In this document: in pieces, positions 42,642 to 50,451 of the stretch
Position numbering within the stretch: the stretch's first letter is position 1
Layout: each line of letters begins with the position of its first letter
Assembly (NCBI GenBank): GCA_018336035.1
Contig: JAGXRD010000044.1
Location: forward strand, 1 to 64,000
Reading direction: 5' to 3'
Length of the DNA: 64,000 nucleotides
Source of the DNA: Alphaproteobacteria bacterium
Lineage (GTDB): Bacteria > Pseudomonadota > Alphaproteobacteria > Ferrovibrionales > Ferrovibrionaceae
Position numbers and translations under genes: made by a program
The notes under the pieces: model-generated
What the model was told of the DNA's origin: nothing
Database searches by the model: none
Seen by the model: the letters and a program-made list of their open reading frames with translations, nothing else

Positions 42642-42642
42642 A

Positions 42643-43326
42643 ATGTTCACGTCGACCGCTCTTCATCGCCATATCGACGCCATGGTTGGCGCATTGCGGA
42701 AGGGCGGCTTTACGGTGCATCTGAGCAATGATCCCGAAGCCTACAAGCATCGGGTCGCCCAGGTGCCGGGCTATTCGCTGACGTCGCCACTGGACACTGC
42801 CTTTGTCGACGTCAGCGATCGCTTTCTCTGGATCGAGGTTCGCAAAGATGCGACGCCGATCTGCATCGAGGTCGGCCGGTATCTCTGGGCGCCCCGCATG
42901 TTCGGCGGCCTTAACCGCCTTTTAAAGAACCGTGAGTTCTTCGGCACGAAGCGCCAGGTGCTGCCTGTTCTCTCGCGCGCCCCGGCGATCAATCTGTCAG
43001 GTCGCCTCGGCTATATGGGCGGCGGGTTCGTCGAGGCAGCCTATCGCGATCAGGGCATCATGAGCATCGTCGCCCAGCTCACCATGGCGCATCTGCTCCG
43101 CTGCTTTAATGTTGATCACGTCTTCGGCCTGGTGCGCGCTAACCACATTGGGCGGTCGCTGCAGCGGAAGGGATACGGCTTCACGTCGGCGACCACATTG
43201 AGCTGGGCATATTGGGGCGACTCGGCCGGGCCGGAAACGCTCGGATTCGTACATGCCGATCGGCAGGCCCTGCTCGATCGGCTGGACGAAACCCCTGATT
43301 ACGCTCTGATCAAAACCACCACCTGA
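42643..43326 (+). CDS. GNAT-fold acetyltransferase-like protein
   Basis: 227 residues, starting one base after the methyltransferase stop. The segment VEAAYRDQGIMSIVAQLTMAHLL looks like GNAT motif A (R-x-Q-G-x-M), and VRANHIGRSLQRKGYGF like motif B. Mu Mom, the DNA-modifying enzyme in this position, also has a GNAT fold, but I cannot see clear Mom sequence similarity. Either a Mom-like DNA modifier or an unrelated host-derived acetyltransferase. Confidence 0.6.
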   Translation: MFTSTALHRHIDAMVGALRKGGFTVHLSNDPEAYKHRVAQVPGYSLTSPLDTAFVDVSDRFLWIEVRKDATPICIEVGRYLWAPRMFGGLNRLLKNREFFGTKRQVLPVLSRAPAINLSGRLGYMGGGFVEAAYRDQGIMSIVAQLTMAHLLRCFNVDHVFGLVRANHIGRSLQRKGYGFTSATTLSWAYWGDSAGPETLGFVHADRQALLDRLDETPDYALIKTTT

Positions 43327-43357
43327 AAAAGAAATTTACGCGGTTGTAATTGTGAGA

Positions 43358-43395
43358 TTGACACGCCTTACCACCGGGGATAATTCTTTACCACC
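43358..43395 (+). promoter_or_regulatory. Strong promoter with two TTACCACC repeats
   Basis: A perfect -35 TTGACA (43358-43363) is followed by GATAAT (43379-43384, 15-base spacer) or TAATTC (43381-43386, 17-base spacer). TTACCACC occurs at 43368-43375 and 43388-43395, exactly 20 bases apart on the same face of the helix. It lies before an HTH-PAS gene, suggesting a promoter active in the lysogen and controlled at TTACCACC. Confidence 0.65.
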
Positions 43396-43411
43396 CAAGG
43401 GAGAAGTCCCC

Positions 43412-44119
43412 ATGTCAATGAAAGCGAAGTCAGGTAGTACAGTTCCCGCCGCTCGGGCCGACCTGGCAGAGCGATTCGACGCGGCCATCACCTGGCGCGT
43501 GCTACAACACGACGTCACGTTCGCGCAGCTCGCCGAAGTGCTGGGCATGGATATCACCACGCTCGGCGCAAAACGTCGCGGCAAGAACAAGATATTCTTC
43601 GAGGAAATCGAGGCGGCAGACGAATATTTTGCTGCACTCGGATCGCCTGGCTTAGTCGATGAAGTCCGGCAGGCGCGGCGCTGGCTTTCGCAGCCGATCG
43701 ACCTGACCGAGGCTAAGTTGCCGGCACCGGCCCGCAAGCTGCTGGAGGCTGCGCCCGGCCTTCGGGCTGCTGGGGCGAATATCCATGAGTTTCTGGCCGA
43801 GCGCGGCCTGCTGAAGCATGTCCATATCATGGTGCGCGCCGACGAAGCGATCCGCACCACGCATTGCGGTGGCTCGATGGCGAGCGCCGATAATCTTGAC
43901 CGCAGCATCCTTGGCCGCGACGTCCGATCGCTGAGCGATCGGCCCTACGGCCAGTTTCTGCATTCTCAGGTGTCTGAGCTGATCCAGTCTGGTCGGCCGG
44001 ATCTTCGCCGGATCTCGTCGCCGATCATGCGGTACACCCGCCTCGGTGTCGTCGCCGGCGAAGTGTTTATCGGGTGCAGCTTCGATATTGAAGTGTCCCG
44101 AAAATACGTTCTGCGTTGA
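43412..44119 (+). CDS. HTH-PAS regulator, phage accessory gene
   Basis: 235 residues; ATG at 43412 with AAGGGAG upstream (a GTG at 43352 would run through the promoter). An HTH-like region (TFAQLAEVLGMDITTLGAKRRGKN, about 36-60) is followed by a helical middle and a C-terminal PAS-like fold (about 145-235: NLDRSILGRDVRSLSDRPYGQFLHSQVSEL ... GVVAGEVFIGCSFDIE). It could sense a signal and regulate itself through TTACCACC. Not a structural gene; likely lysogeny cargo. Confidence 0.7.
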   Translation: MSMKAKSGSTVPAARADLAERFDAAITWRVLQHDVTFAQLAEVLGMDITTLGAKRRGKNKIFFEEIEAADEYFAALGSPGLVDEVRQARRWLSQPIDLTEAKLPAPARKLLEAAPGLRAAGANIHEFLAERGLLKHVHIMVRADEAIRTTHCGGSMASADNLDRSILGRDVRSLSDRPYGQFLHSQVSELIQSGRPDLRRISSPIMRYTRLGVVAGEVFIGCSFDIEVSRKYVLR

Positions 44120-44136
44120 GCTAGAAGGAGGTGGGT

Positions 44137-44301
44137 GTGAGTAAAGGGAAGACGACGGCCGCGCCACGAAAGCCGGCGCTGGTAACACCGAAGGCTGGGG
44201 CGCCCGTTATCGCCCCGGCCAAGGCGGCCAAGAATGGCCGCAAAACCTTCGAACTGAAGGCAGAGGGGATTCAGCTTAAGTTAGTAGTACACCGGTCGTA
44301 A
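44137..44301 (+). CDS. Small basic hypothetical protein
   Basis: 54 residues from a GTG preceded by a near-perfect AAGGAGG (44125-44131). Ala/Lys/Pro-rich, like a histone-tail-type linker (APRKPALVTPKAGAPVIAPA), then FELKAEGIQLKLVV. The excellent ribosome site argues it is translated. Function unknown. Confidence 0.6.
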   Translation: MSKGKTTAAPRKPALVTPKAGAPVIAPAKAAKNGRKTFELKAEGIQLKLVVHRS

Positions 44302-44372
44302 GGCCGGCATGATCGGGCCGGATTCAGCCGGGCTTGGCGCATGGGGATGATGACCAGGTCCGGCGGTTCCGA

Positions 44373-44633
44373 TCAGTAGGTTTCTGTTTCAGGTATAGGG
44401 CTGCCATCCGGTGTCACGGCAGACAGCTTAAGGCCCCTGGCATTGCAGGTCTTGCAGCGCACCAGCGGGCCGATCTCCGCAGGGGTCTTTTCCTCGCCGT
44501 AGACGGTGCCCAGGCGGTCAGGTTTCAGGGTGTTGGGGTGCCCCTTCGAACAGGGGCCAGTCAGCACCAGGCGATGCCGGAAGGCGTCCCGCAGGGTATT
44601 GATCACGACAGGGCGGCGCTTAACCGGCTGCAT
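44373..44633 (-). CDS. Small Cys-motif protein at right end, leftward
   Basis: 86 residues read against the other late genes. CSKGHPNTLKPDRLG and LVRCKTCNARGLKLSAV suggest a metal-binding ribbon, though with only three Cys and one His. GAGG lies just upstream of the ATG on its strand. The start is 38 bases from the R2 transposase site, so its promoter would overlap the prophage end. Likely cargo. Confidence 0.65.
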   Translation of the reverse strand: MQPVKRRPVVINTLRDAFRHRLVLTGPCSKGHPNTLKPDRLGTVYGEEKTPAEIGPLVRCKTCNARGLKLSAVTPDGSPIPETETY

Positions 44634-44670
44634 ATGGGCCTCTAGAGGTGGTTTTTGAGCACTTTACAGA

Positions 44671-44680
44671 GTCCGAAACC
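44671..44680 (-). repeat. Inner right transposase site (R2)
   Basis: GTCCGAAACC, the same core as in the terminal repeat, 22 bases inside R1. With its flanks (reverse complement TTGCGACACCCGGTTTCGGAC) it matches left site L4 closely. Confidence 0.75.
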
Positions 44681-44692
44681 GGGTGTCGCAAT

Positions 44693-44717
44693 GTCCGAAA
44701 CCGCGCGGCGCGCTACA
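44693..44717 (-). repeat. Right terminal inverted repeat (R1 transposase site)
   Basis: 25 bases ending TACA; the reverse complement begins TGTA and ends GGTTTCGGAC, matching the left end at 17 of 25 positions. GGCTG follows directly. Confidence 0.9.
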
Positions 44718-44722
44718 GGCTG
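44718..44722 (+). repeat. Right copy of 5-bp target-site duplication
   Basis: GGCTG, identical to the copy at 3813-3817. Removing the prophage and one copy restores a continuous host intergenic region between the CTTAT array and the acetyltransferase gene. Confidence 0.93.
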
Positions 44723-44796
44723 GACCGCCCTGCCAGAAAGAACATAATGCGAATCCCCTTCCCGGCAAGTCCGCCTGCTGATATTCCGGTGCCGTC

Positions 44797-45324
44797 ATGA
44801 CCCAGCTCGAAACCGCCCGCCTGATCCTGCGTCCGCCCCGCCGCGACGACTACGAATCCTGGATCGCCTTCGGGGCCGACGCGGAGGTGCAGCGCCATCT
44901 GGGTGGCGTGCTGCCGCCGGCGCTGGTCTGGCGCTCGATCTGCGTCATGGCCGGCGGCTGGGTCATCGACGGCTTTTCCATGTTCTCGGTGATCGAGAAA
45001 GCGACCGGCCGCTGGATCGGCCGCATGGGGCCCTGGAAGCCGGAAGGCTGGCCCGGCACCGAGGTGGGGTGGAGCCTGGTGCGCGAAGCCTGGGGCAAGG
45101 GCTACGCCACCGAGGGGGCGACCGCCTGCATCGACTGGGCCTTCGACCATCTGGGCTGGACCGAAGTGATCCATTGCATCGCGCCGGAGAACACCAATTC
45201 CCAGGCCGTGGCCAGGCGGCTGGGCTCGAGCTACCTGCGCGAAGGATGGCTGCCCGCCCCCATCAACGACACGGTCCAGCTCTGGGGCCAGACGAAGGAA
45301 CAGTGGCAGGCGCGGAAGCGCTGA
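44797..45324 (+). CDS. GNAT family N-acetyltransferase (RimJ/RimL-like)
   Basis: 175 residues: TARLILRPPRRDDYESWIAF at the start and VREAWGKGYATEGATACIDWAFDHLG (acetyl-CoA-binding motif A, WGKGYATEG), then CIAPENTNSQAVARRLG. Acetylates an unknown amine, perhaps a protein N-terminus or a small molecule. Host gene, 79 bases from the prophage end, convergent with the dehalogenase (7-base gap). The only host gene in the window reading rightward. Confidence 0.9.
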   Translation: MTQLETARLILRPPRRDDYESWIAFGADAEVQRHLGGVLPPALVWRSICVMAGGWVIDGFSMFSVIEKATGRWIGRMGPWKPEGWPGTEVGWSLVREAWGKGYATEGATACIDWAFDHLGWTEVIHCIAPENTNSQAVARRLGSSYLREGWLPAPINDTVQLWGQTKEQWQARKR

Positions 45325-45331
45325 CCCGTTT

Positions 45332-46057
45332 TCACGCCCAGCCGCCGGCGATCGGCACCACATGCCCGGTGACGAAGCCGCATTTCCCGCCGGCGAATAG
45401 CGCCACAAGTTCGGCCACTTCTTCCGGCTCACCCAGCCGGCCGAGCGGGATGTTCTTCACCATCTTGGCGACGGCCTCGGCATCCGCCAGCAGCTCGGGC
45501 GGGAAATAGTCCGGGTTCTTGATGTAATTCGCGGCGATGGCATTCACCGGAATTTTCCAGCGCGCCAGCTCCTTCGAAAGGGTCGGCACCATCGCATTCG
45601 CACCGCCCCGCGCGATGGCATACATCGAGTAATTTGGGATGCCGGTGAGCGGCGCGGCAGACGACACGATCAGGATCCGGCCGGCCTTGCGCGCCTTCAT
45701 CGCCGCGGCCACGCGGCCGATCAGCATATAGGGCCAGACCACCATAGCCTCGAGCGCGCGACGGAATTCCTCGGGCTCGGCCTCATCCACCGCGGCGCGC
45801 ACCGCCGGATAGGGATCGTTCGACACCAGCGCATCGATGCGGCCGAAGCGGGCCAGCACCTCCTCCACCACCTTTGCCGGCTCTGTCGCCGCGCAGGCCT
45901 CGGCACCAGGCACCTCGGCCAGGAAGGCCGCACGCTTTGCCGGGTCGGCGAACGTCATGTCATGGCAGACGGCGGTATGGCCATCGGCCAGCAGCCGGCG
46001 CACGGCGCTGGGTCCGATGAAATGCCGCACATGGGTGAGTAGGATGATGTCAGGCAT
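45332..46057 (-). CDS. Halohydrin dehalogenase-like SDR enzyme
   Basis: 241 residues. It has the two motifs that separate halohydrin dehalogenases from ordinary short-chain dehydrogenases: T-x4-F-x-G (Thr8, Phe13, Gly15: THVRHFIG) in place of the glycine-rich NAD loop, and S-x12-Y-x3-R (Ser133, Tyr146, Arg150) in place of S-Y-K. It also resembles HheC around the active site (SKEL...IPV.AI..NY). It should convert vicinal halohydrins to epoxides and halide without a cofactor. Substrate and subtype are unknown. Confidence 0.88.
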   Translation of the reverse strand: MPDIILLTHVRHFIGPSAVRRLLADGHTAVCHDMTFADPAKRAAFLAEVPGAEACAATEPAKVVEEVLARFGRIDALVSNDPYPAVRAAVDEAEPEEFRRALEAMVVWPYMLIGRVAAAMKARKAGRILIVSSAAPLTGIPNYSMYAIARGGANAMVPTLSKELARWKIPVNAIAANYIKNPDYFPPELLADAEAVAKMVKNIPLGRLGEPEEVAELVALFAGGKCGFVTGHVVPIAGGWA

Positions 46058-46061
46058 GCGT

Positions 46062-46080
46062 CCTCCGTCTTTGGCGGAGG
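46062..46080 (-). promoter_or_regulatory. Hairpin sequestering the dehalogenase ribosome site
   Basis: In the mRNA sense, CCTCCG and CGGAGG form a 6-bp stem with a 7-base loop, and the GGAGG (46062-46066) is the Shine-Dalgarno, four bases from the ATG. Translation may therefore be limited unless the stem is opened. Confidence 0.45.
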
Positions 46081-46136
46081 ATGTTAGGCCAGCCGCAACA
46101 GCTTGCAATCCGTGACGTCGCGGCAGGCAGACCTGC

Positions 46137-47054
46137 TCAGGGCCGCCGGTTTGGCGCGGCCACCCGACGCCATTCCGCCGGGCTCGCACCGAGGATACGG
46201 CGGAACTCGCGGGTGAAATGCGCCTGGTCGGCGAAACCGGCGGCATAGCCGATCTCGGCCAGGCTGGTCGGCGTATCGAGCATGGCGCGCGCTGCCCGGC
46301 GCACGCGCGCATCGCGCAGGATGCCCGACCAGGACGCGCCCTGCCGCTGCAATCGCCGCTGCAGGTCGCGCGTCGACAGGCCGACGGCGCCTGCGGCCTG
46401 ATTGATCGGCCAGGGCCGCACCGGGTCATCGTCCAGCAGCGCATAAAGCTGCTCGATCAGACCGGGCGGCGGCGGCGGGACGCGCCTCCCGGCTTGCGCG
46501 CTCACCCAGCGCAGATGCCAGTCCACCGGCCCCGAGGGCAGCGCGGTCAGCACGCCACGTCCCTGCCGCATCGCCGGCTCGTCATCCAAGTTAGCCTCGA
46601 TCCCGTCGCAGCCGATGGCCTGCAGCAACGCCACCAGCAGGCCAAGCACGGCGAGGCTTTCGAGTGCGGCCGGGGCTGGGCCGCGCAGCGAACGATGGCG
46701 CAGGCGCGCCCCACCCTCATCGACCTGCAACACCTCCACCCGATGATGCGAGTGGTGGTATTTCTCCAGTCGCCCCCAGCGATCCAGCAGGCCGGCGGGA
46801 TCGCTGGCGCGACGCAGCACATCCAGCGTCGGGTCGCTCGGGATGGCGTGAATGCCCTGCCCTACCTCGATGACGAAAGCCGGCCCTGCCATCGCACAGG
46901 CATGCGCCAGCAGCCGGCGCTTGAGATCGAGCGTGACCAGCGGCGGGCCGCCCGGCGTCGTGGCCACCTGCAGATCGGACGGCAACGTGATACCGGCCGC
47001 CGCCATCCGGCGCAGGATCAGTCCGACGAAAGCCGCGCTGGCGTAATCGCTCAT
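46137..47054 (-). CDS. AraC family transcriptional regulator
   Basis: 305 residues with a variable N-terminal sensing domain and a C-terminal AraC HTH pair (about 215-300: WPINQAAGAVGLSTRDLQRRLQRQGASW, then TSLAEIGYAAGFADQAHFTREFRRILGASPAEWRR). ATGA overlap with the oxidoreductase stop upstream puts it in the same operon; it probably controls that operon or the dehalogenase. Confidence 0.92.
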   Translation of the reverse strand: MSDYASAAFVGLILRRMAAAGITLPSDLQVATTPGGPPLVTLDLKRRLLAHACAMAGPAFVIEVGQGIHAIPSDPTLDVLRRASDPAGLLDRWGRLEKYHHSHHRVEVLQVDEGGARLRHRSLRGPAPAALESLAVLGLLVALLQAIGCDGIEANLDDEPAMRQGRGVLTALPSGPVDWHLRWVSAQAGRRVPPPPPGLIEQLYALLDDDPVRPWPINQAAGAVGLSTRDLQRRLQRQGASWSGILRDARVRRAARAMLDTPTSLAEIGYAAGFADQAHFTREFRRILGASPAEWRRVAAPNRRP

Positions 47055-49057
47055 GCCGATGACGTCGCCTGATACGGCAGCGTCAGCACGCGGCGCCCGG
47101 TCGCAGCGGCAATCGCATTGGTGATCGCCGCCACAGCCACCATCGCGGTTTCGCCGGCACCGCTGGGCGCTGCGCCGGTCGGTTCGATCAAAGCGATGTC
47201 GATGGCCGGCATGGCATCCATGGTCGGGATCGGGTAATCGGCGAAAGTATATGCAGCGACCCGGCCGCCCTCAATCGGCAGCTTTTCGATCAGCACCATG
47301 CCAAGGCCCCAGAGCAGATTGCCCTCGATCTGCGCCCGCAGCTGATCGGGATTGACCACCAGCCCGCTATCCTGCGCGCACCACAGATGCGTCACCTTCG
47401 CATTGCCATCTTCCGCAACCCGCACCTCCGCCACCACCGCGGCATAGCTGCTCTCCTTGTAGATGCCGCAAGCGATACCGCGGCCGGTGCCGGCGGGCAC
47501 TGGCGTGTTCCAGCCTGACAGATCACGCACGGCTTCGAGGCAGGCTCTCAGCCGGCCATGCTGCGGATCGAGATTGGCGAGACGGAACTGCAGCGGGTCC
47601 CGCCCGGCCAGTTGCGCCAGTTCATCGATGGCCGATTCAATCGCAAAGCCATTCGGCCCGGCACCAAGCCCGCGCCACGGACCGGTATCGACCGGCAGGC
47701 GGAGATCGGAAAACTCCACCCGCATGCGGTTTGCGGCATAGGGCGGCAGGGCGCCACGCGCCACGCCGGGGTCTTTGACGAAACTGGTCACGGCCTGCAT
47801 CCAGCGCGGCATGGCGGCGGAGGTGAAGATCACATGGCCGGAACAGAAGCCATGCCACCAGTCGGTGATGCGGCCCTGCGCATCGAGCCGCGCGCGGATG
47901 CGATGCGACGATGGCGGACGATGGAAGCCGTCGACAAATTCCGCCGCCCGGCTCCATTGCACCTTCACCGGCCGGCCGGCGGCCTGCGCCAGCAGGGCCG
48001 CTTCCAGTTCCTGCCGCACGATGGTGCGCGCGCCGAAACCGCCGCCGATCCGGCAGCTATGCACCAGTACCTTCTCGGCCGACAGGCCGAACTGCCGCGC
48101 CAGCGTTTCGCGCACAAAGAAGGCATCCTGCGTGCCGGTCCAGACTTCCAGCCGTGTGCCCCCGTCATGCCACTGCGCCACGGCGCTGCGCGGCTCCATA
48201 GCGGCATGGGCGGCAAAGGGAATGGCGTAGCGCCGGTCGAGCGTCCAGGCAGTGTCGGTGCTCACCGTGTCGTTGCGCAGCCGGTGTTCGAGCCTGCCCC
48301 GGGCCATCGCCGCGTCGATATTCATCTCCGGCATGGTGCGGTCAGCCGTCGGCCGGTCCAGCGTGACGGCATGCAGCGGCCCGGGATGATCGGACAGCAG
48401 TCCGCGTCGGCCATCCGCCAGATCGACCAGGCGCAGACCCGCCGCCAGTTCACGCGGCTCAACACCGGCCGGCAGCACCAGGCCGAACAGTATGCCGGGC
48501 AGACGGACGTCGCCCGCATAAAGCGTAGATGCGCCGGTGACGATGTCAGCAATCCGCTCGGTCGGATGCCCCTGCCCGACATGGCGTCCGCCGCCCCGCA
48601 GACTGCGCAGGGTGACCGGCTGGCCTTTGTCATGCAGCTCCGTGGCCGTGCTGCCGCTTTGCAGATGTTCGCGCAGCAAAGCCGCGGCACGCGCCACCGG
48701 TTCGGTGAAATCCTTCATGCTGTCGCTGCCGACCGTGGATTTCACCGGTGCGATGGACGCCGTGTCGGGCAGCACCGCTTCGACGCGGTCCAGTTCGATA
48801 TCCAGTTCCTCGGCCACGATCTGGCGCAAGGCAATACTGATGCCCTGCCCCATTTCCTGGCGCGGCAACAAAAGCTGCACCCGGCCATCTGGCAGCAGCC
48901 GCAGCCAGGCGATGCGCGCCTCGCCCGACGGCATGCTACGCGTCGGCAGCGCCGGCAGCGGATTGAAGGCGCAGGCCGGCGCGGCGGCGAACACCGTGAT
49001 GCCGGCGGCAAAGCGCGCAGCATGAGCGAAGAGAGTACGACGCGACATGGCGCTCAT
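47051..49057 (-). CDS. Molybdenum hydroxylase large subunit (IorB-like)
   Basis: 668 residues of the xanthine oxidase/isoquinoline 1-oxidoreductase beta family. A twin-arginine-like N-terminus ([28 protein letters not shown]) suggests export by Tat to the periplasm. Molybdopterin-binding blocks include [63 protein letters not shown] and the active-site [16 protein letters not shown]. Shorter than usual IorB (about 730-750). Works with the 2Fe-2S subunit next to it to oxidise an aldehyde or N-heterocycle. Subunit starts overlap (ATGA). Confidence 0.9.
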   Translation of the reverse strand: MSAMSRRTLFAHAARFAAGITVFAAAPACAFNPLPALPTRSMPSGEARIAWLRLLPDGRVQLLLPRQEMGQGISIALRQIVAEELDIELDRVEAVLPDTASIAPVKSTVGSDSMKDFTEPVARAAALLREHLQSGSTATELHDKGQPVTLRSLRGGGRHVGQGHPTERIADIVTGASTLYAGDVRLPGILFGLVLPAGVEPRELAAGLRLVDLADGRRGLLSDHPGPLHAVTLDRPTADRTMPEMNIDAAMARGRLEHRLRNDTVSTDTAWTLDRRYAIPFAAHAAMEPRSAVAQWHDGGTRLEVWTGTQDAFFVRETLARQFGLSAEKVLVHSCRIGGGFGARTIVRQELEAALLAQAAGRPVKVQWSRAAEFVDGFHRPPSSHRIRARLDAQGRITDWWHGFCSGHVIFTSAAMPRWMQAVTSFVKDPGVARGALPPYAANRMRVEFSDLRLPVDTGPWRGLGAGPNGFAIESAIDELAQLAGRDPLQFRLANLDPQHGRLRACLEAVRDLSGWNTPVPAGTGRGIACGIYKESSYAAVVAEVRVAEDGNAKVTHLWCAQDSGLVVNPDQLRAQIEGNLLWGLGMVLIEKLPIEGGRVAAYTFADYPIPTMDAMPAIDIALIEPTGAAPSGAGETAMVAVAAITNAIAAATGRRVLTLPYQATSSA

Positions 49058-49512
49058 GGCTGTGCCTCCCCAGCGGCGCGATGGATCGCCTTGCGGATAC
49101 GCTGGTAGGTGCCGCAGCGGCAGAGGTTACCGGCCATGGCCGCATCGATGGCGGCATCGTCAGGTTTCGGAGTCTCGCGCAGCAGGGCGACGGCCGACAT
49201 GATCTGTCCGGCCTGGCAGTAGCCGCATTGCGGCACGCTCTCGGCGATCCAGGCCTGCTGCACCGGATGCAGGGTCTCGCCAGCCAGCCCCTCGATGGTA
49301 ATAATGCTGCGTCCGGCGGCATCCCCGGTGCTGATCTGGCAACTGCGGACCGCCGCGCCATCGAGATGCACCGTGCAGGCGCCGCACAGGCCCTGCCCGC
49401 AGCCGAACTTGGTGCCGGTCAGGCCCAGCGTTTCGCGCAGCACCCAGAGCAGCGGATCACGGCTGCGCTCATCGGGGATGTCGGCCGAACGGCCGTTGAC
49501 GGTGATCTGCAT
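49054..49512 (-). CDS. 2Fe-2S subunit of molybdenum hydroxylase (IorA-like)
   Basis: 152 residues with two 2Fe-2S clusters: the plant-type [15 protein letters not shown] and the second [10 protein letters not shown] ... CRCGTYQRI. Passes electrons from the Mo centre of the large subunit to a cytochrome or other acceptor. The start is set at the ATG opening [13 protein letters not shown]; an upstream in-frame extension has no family character. Confidence 0.93.
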   Translation of the reverse strand: MQITVNGRSADIPDERSRDPLLWVLRETLGLTGTKFGCGQGLCGACTVHLDGAAVRSCQISTGDAAGRSIITIEGLAGETLHPVQQAWIAESVPQCGYCQAGQIMSAVALLRETPKPDDAAIDAAMAGNLCRCGTYQRIRKAIHRAAGEAQP

Positions 49513-49596
49513 GACAGGCTCCCTGTTTCGGAGCCTGGAGTATCGGGCGATGTCGGCGACCGGTATTGAACGATTGCGCCAATACCACCCCGCTTC

Positions 49597-49672
49597 GTCA
49601 TGGTCGGGCTTGACCCGACCATCTCGCGTCACGCGGCCTGAGATCCTCGGGTCAGGCCCGAGGATGACGCCT
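49597..49672. repeat. REP-like paired palindrome between iorA and lolD
   Basis: Two inverted repeats, GGTCGGGCTTGACCCGACC and CCTCGGGTCAGGCCCGAGG, followed by ATGAC. This style of imperfect palindromes is common as dispersed intergenic repeats in alphaproteobacteria. It lies just after the lolD stop on the minus strand and could also act as a transcript terminator. Confidence 0.65.
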
Positions 49673-49680
49673 TGTACGGG

Positions 49681-50361
49681 TTACGCCGCCTGCAGCTTGC
49701 CTTCGTGCAGCGTCACGACCCGATCCATGCGGCGGGCGAGATCGAGATTGTGGGTGGCGATCAGCGCGCCGATGCCGCTGTTGCGCACCAGCGAGGTCAG
49801 TTCGCCGAACACGATCTCGGCGGTCTTCTCGTCCAGATTGCCGGTCGGCTCGTCTGCGAGAAGTAAATCCGGCTTTCCAACCACGGCACGGGCAATCGCC
49901 ACGCGCTGCTGCTCGCCGCCCGACAGACGCGCCGGGCGGTGATCAAGGCGATGGCCGAGGCCGAGATGCTTGAGCAGATCGCCGGCGGTCTTTGCCGCTT
50001 CGCTAGCGCCCTGCCCGCGCACGCGCAGCGGCATGGCGGCATTCTCAAGTGCTGAGAATTCCGGCAGCAGGTGGTGATACTGGTAGACGAAGCCGAGCCG
50101 CTCGCGGCGCACCAGCGTGCGCTCGGCGTCGTTCATGCGGCTGCAATCCTGGCCGCCGATCACGATACGGCCGGACGACGGCTGCTCCAGCAGGCCGGCG
50201 ATATGCAGCAGGGTGGATTTGCCCGAACCGGAGGGCCCCAGCAGCGCGACGATCTCGCCGCGCGACACGGTGAGATCGACGCCGCGCAGCACATCCACAT
50301 TGACGCCGCCCTGGCTGAAGGTGCGCTGGACGGTGTCGAGGACCAAAACTGACTCAGTCAT
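49681..50361 (-). CDS. lolD: Lipoprotein-releasing ABC transporter ATPase
   Basis: 226 residues. Walker A GPSGSGKST (42-50), ABC signature LSGGEQQR and Walker B LLLADEPTG are intact; LGFVYQYHHLLPEFSALENAAMPL is typical of LolD. Powers the extraction of outer-membrane lipoproteins by LolCE. Sits directly downstream of the permease gene. Confidence 0.95.
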   Translation of the reverse strand: MTESVLVLDTVQRTFSQGGVNVDVLRGVDLTVSRGEIVALLGPSGSGKSTLLHIAGLLEQPSSGRIVIGGQDCSRMNDAERTLVRRERLGFVYQYHHLLPEFSALENAAMPLRVRGQGASEAAKTAGDLLKHLGLGHRLDHRPARLSGGEQQRVAIARAVVGKPDLLLADEPTGNLDEKTAEIVFGELTSLVRNSGIGALIATHNLDLARRMDRVVTLHEGKLQAA

Positions 50362-50372
50362 GCAAAAATCTC

Positions 50373-50443
50373 CTCGTCATTCCCGCGAAAGCGGGAATCC
50401 AGACGATGCAAAGACTGGGTCCCCGCTTTCGCGGGGACGACGA
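50373..50443. repeat. REP-like paired palindrome between lolC/E and lolD
   Basis: GTCATTCCCGCGAAAGCGGGAA and TCCCCGCTTTCGCGGGGACGACG form two related hairpins in opposite orientation. A second copy of the pair occurs at 51735-51793. Confidence 0.8.
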
Positions 50444-50451
50444 AAATATGG

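Larger units (their letters stand above)
3818..44717. mobile_element. Complete Mu-like transposable prophage (40,900 bp)
   Basis: The left end TGTA... at 3818 and the right end ...TACA at 44717 form 25-bp imperfect inverted repeats (17 of 25 identical). Both are flanked by GGCTG (3813-3817 and 44718-44722), the 5-bp target duplication expected for Mu transposition. Gene order follows Mu: repressor, Ner, MuA, MuB, GemA, Mor, lysis, gp25-gp30 head genes, protease, capsid, contractile tail, fibres, Com. No essential gene appears broken, so the element is probably inducible, which cannot be tested here. Confidence 0.97.

Noticed and set aside
44302-44372. Transfer RNA or attachment site near the right end
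   Set aside because: No cloverleaf or CCA-type end was seen; a Mu-type element does not need a tRNA att site, and the end repeats explain integration.
47558-49108. 516-codon rightward open frame
   Set aside because: Antisense to the molybdenum hydroxylase subunits.
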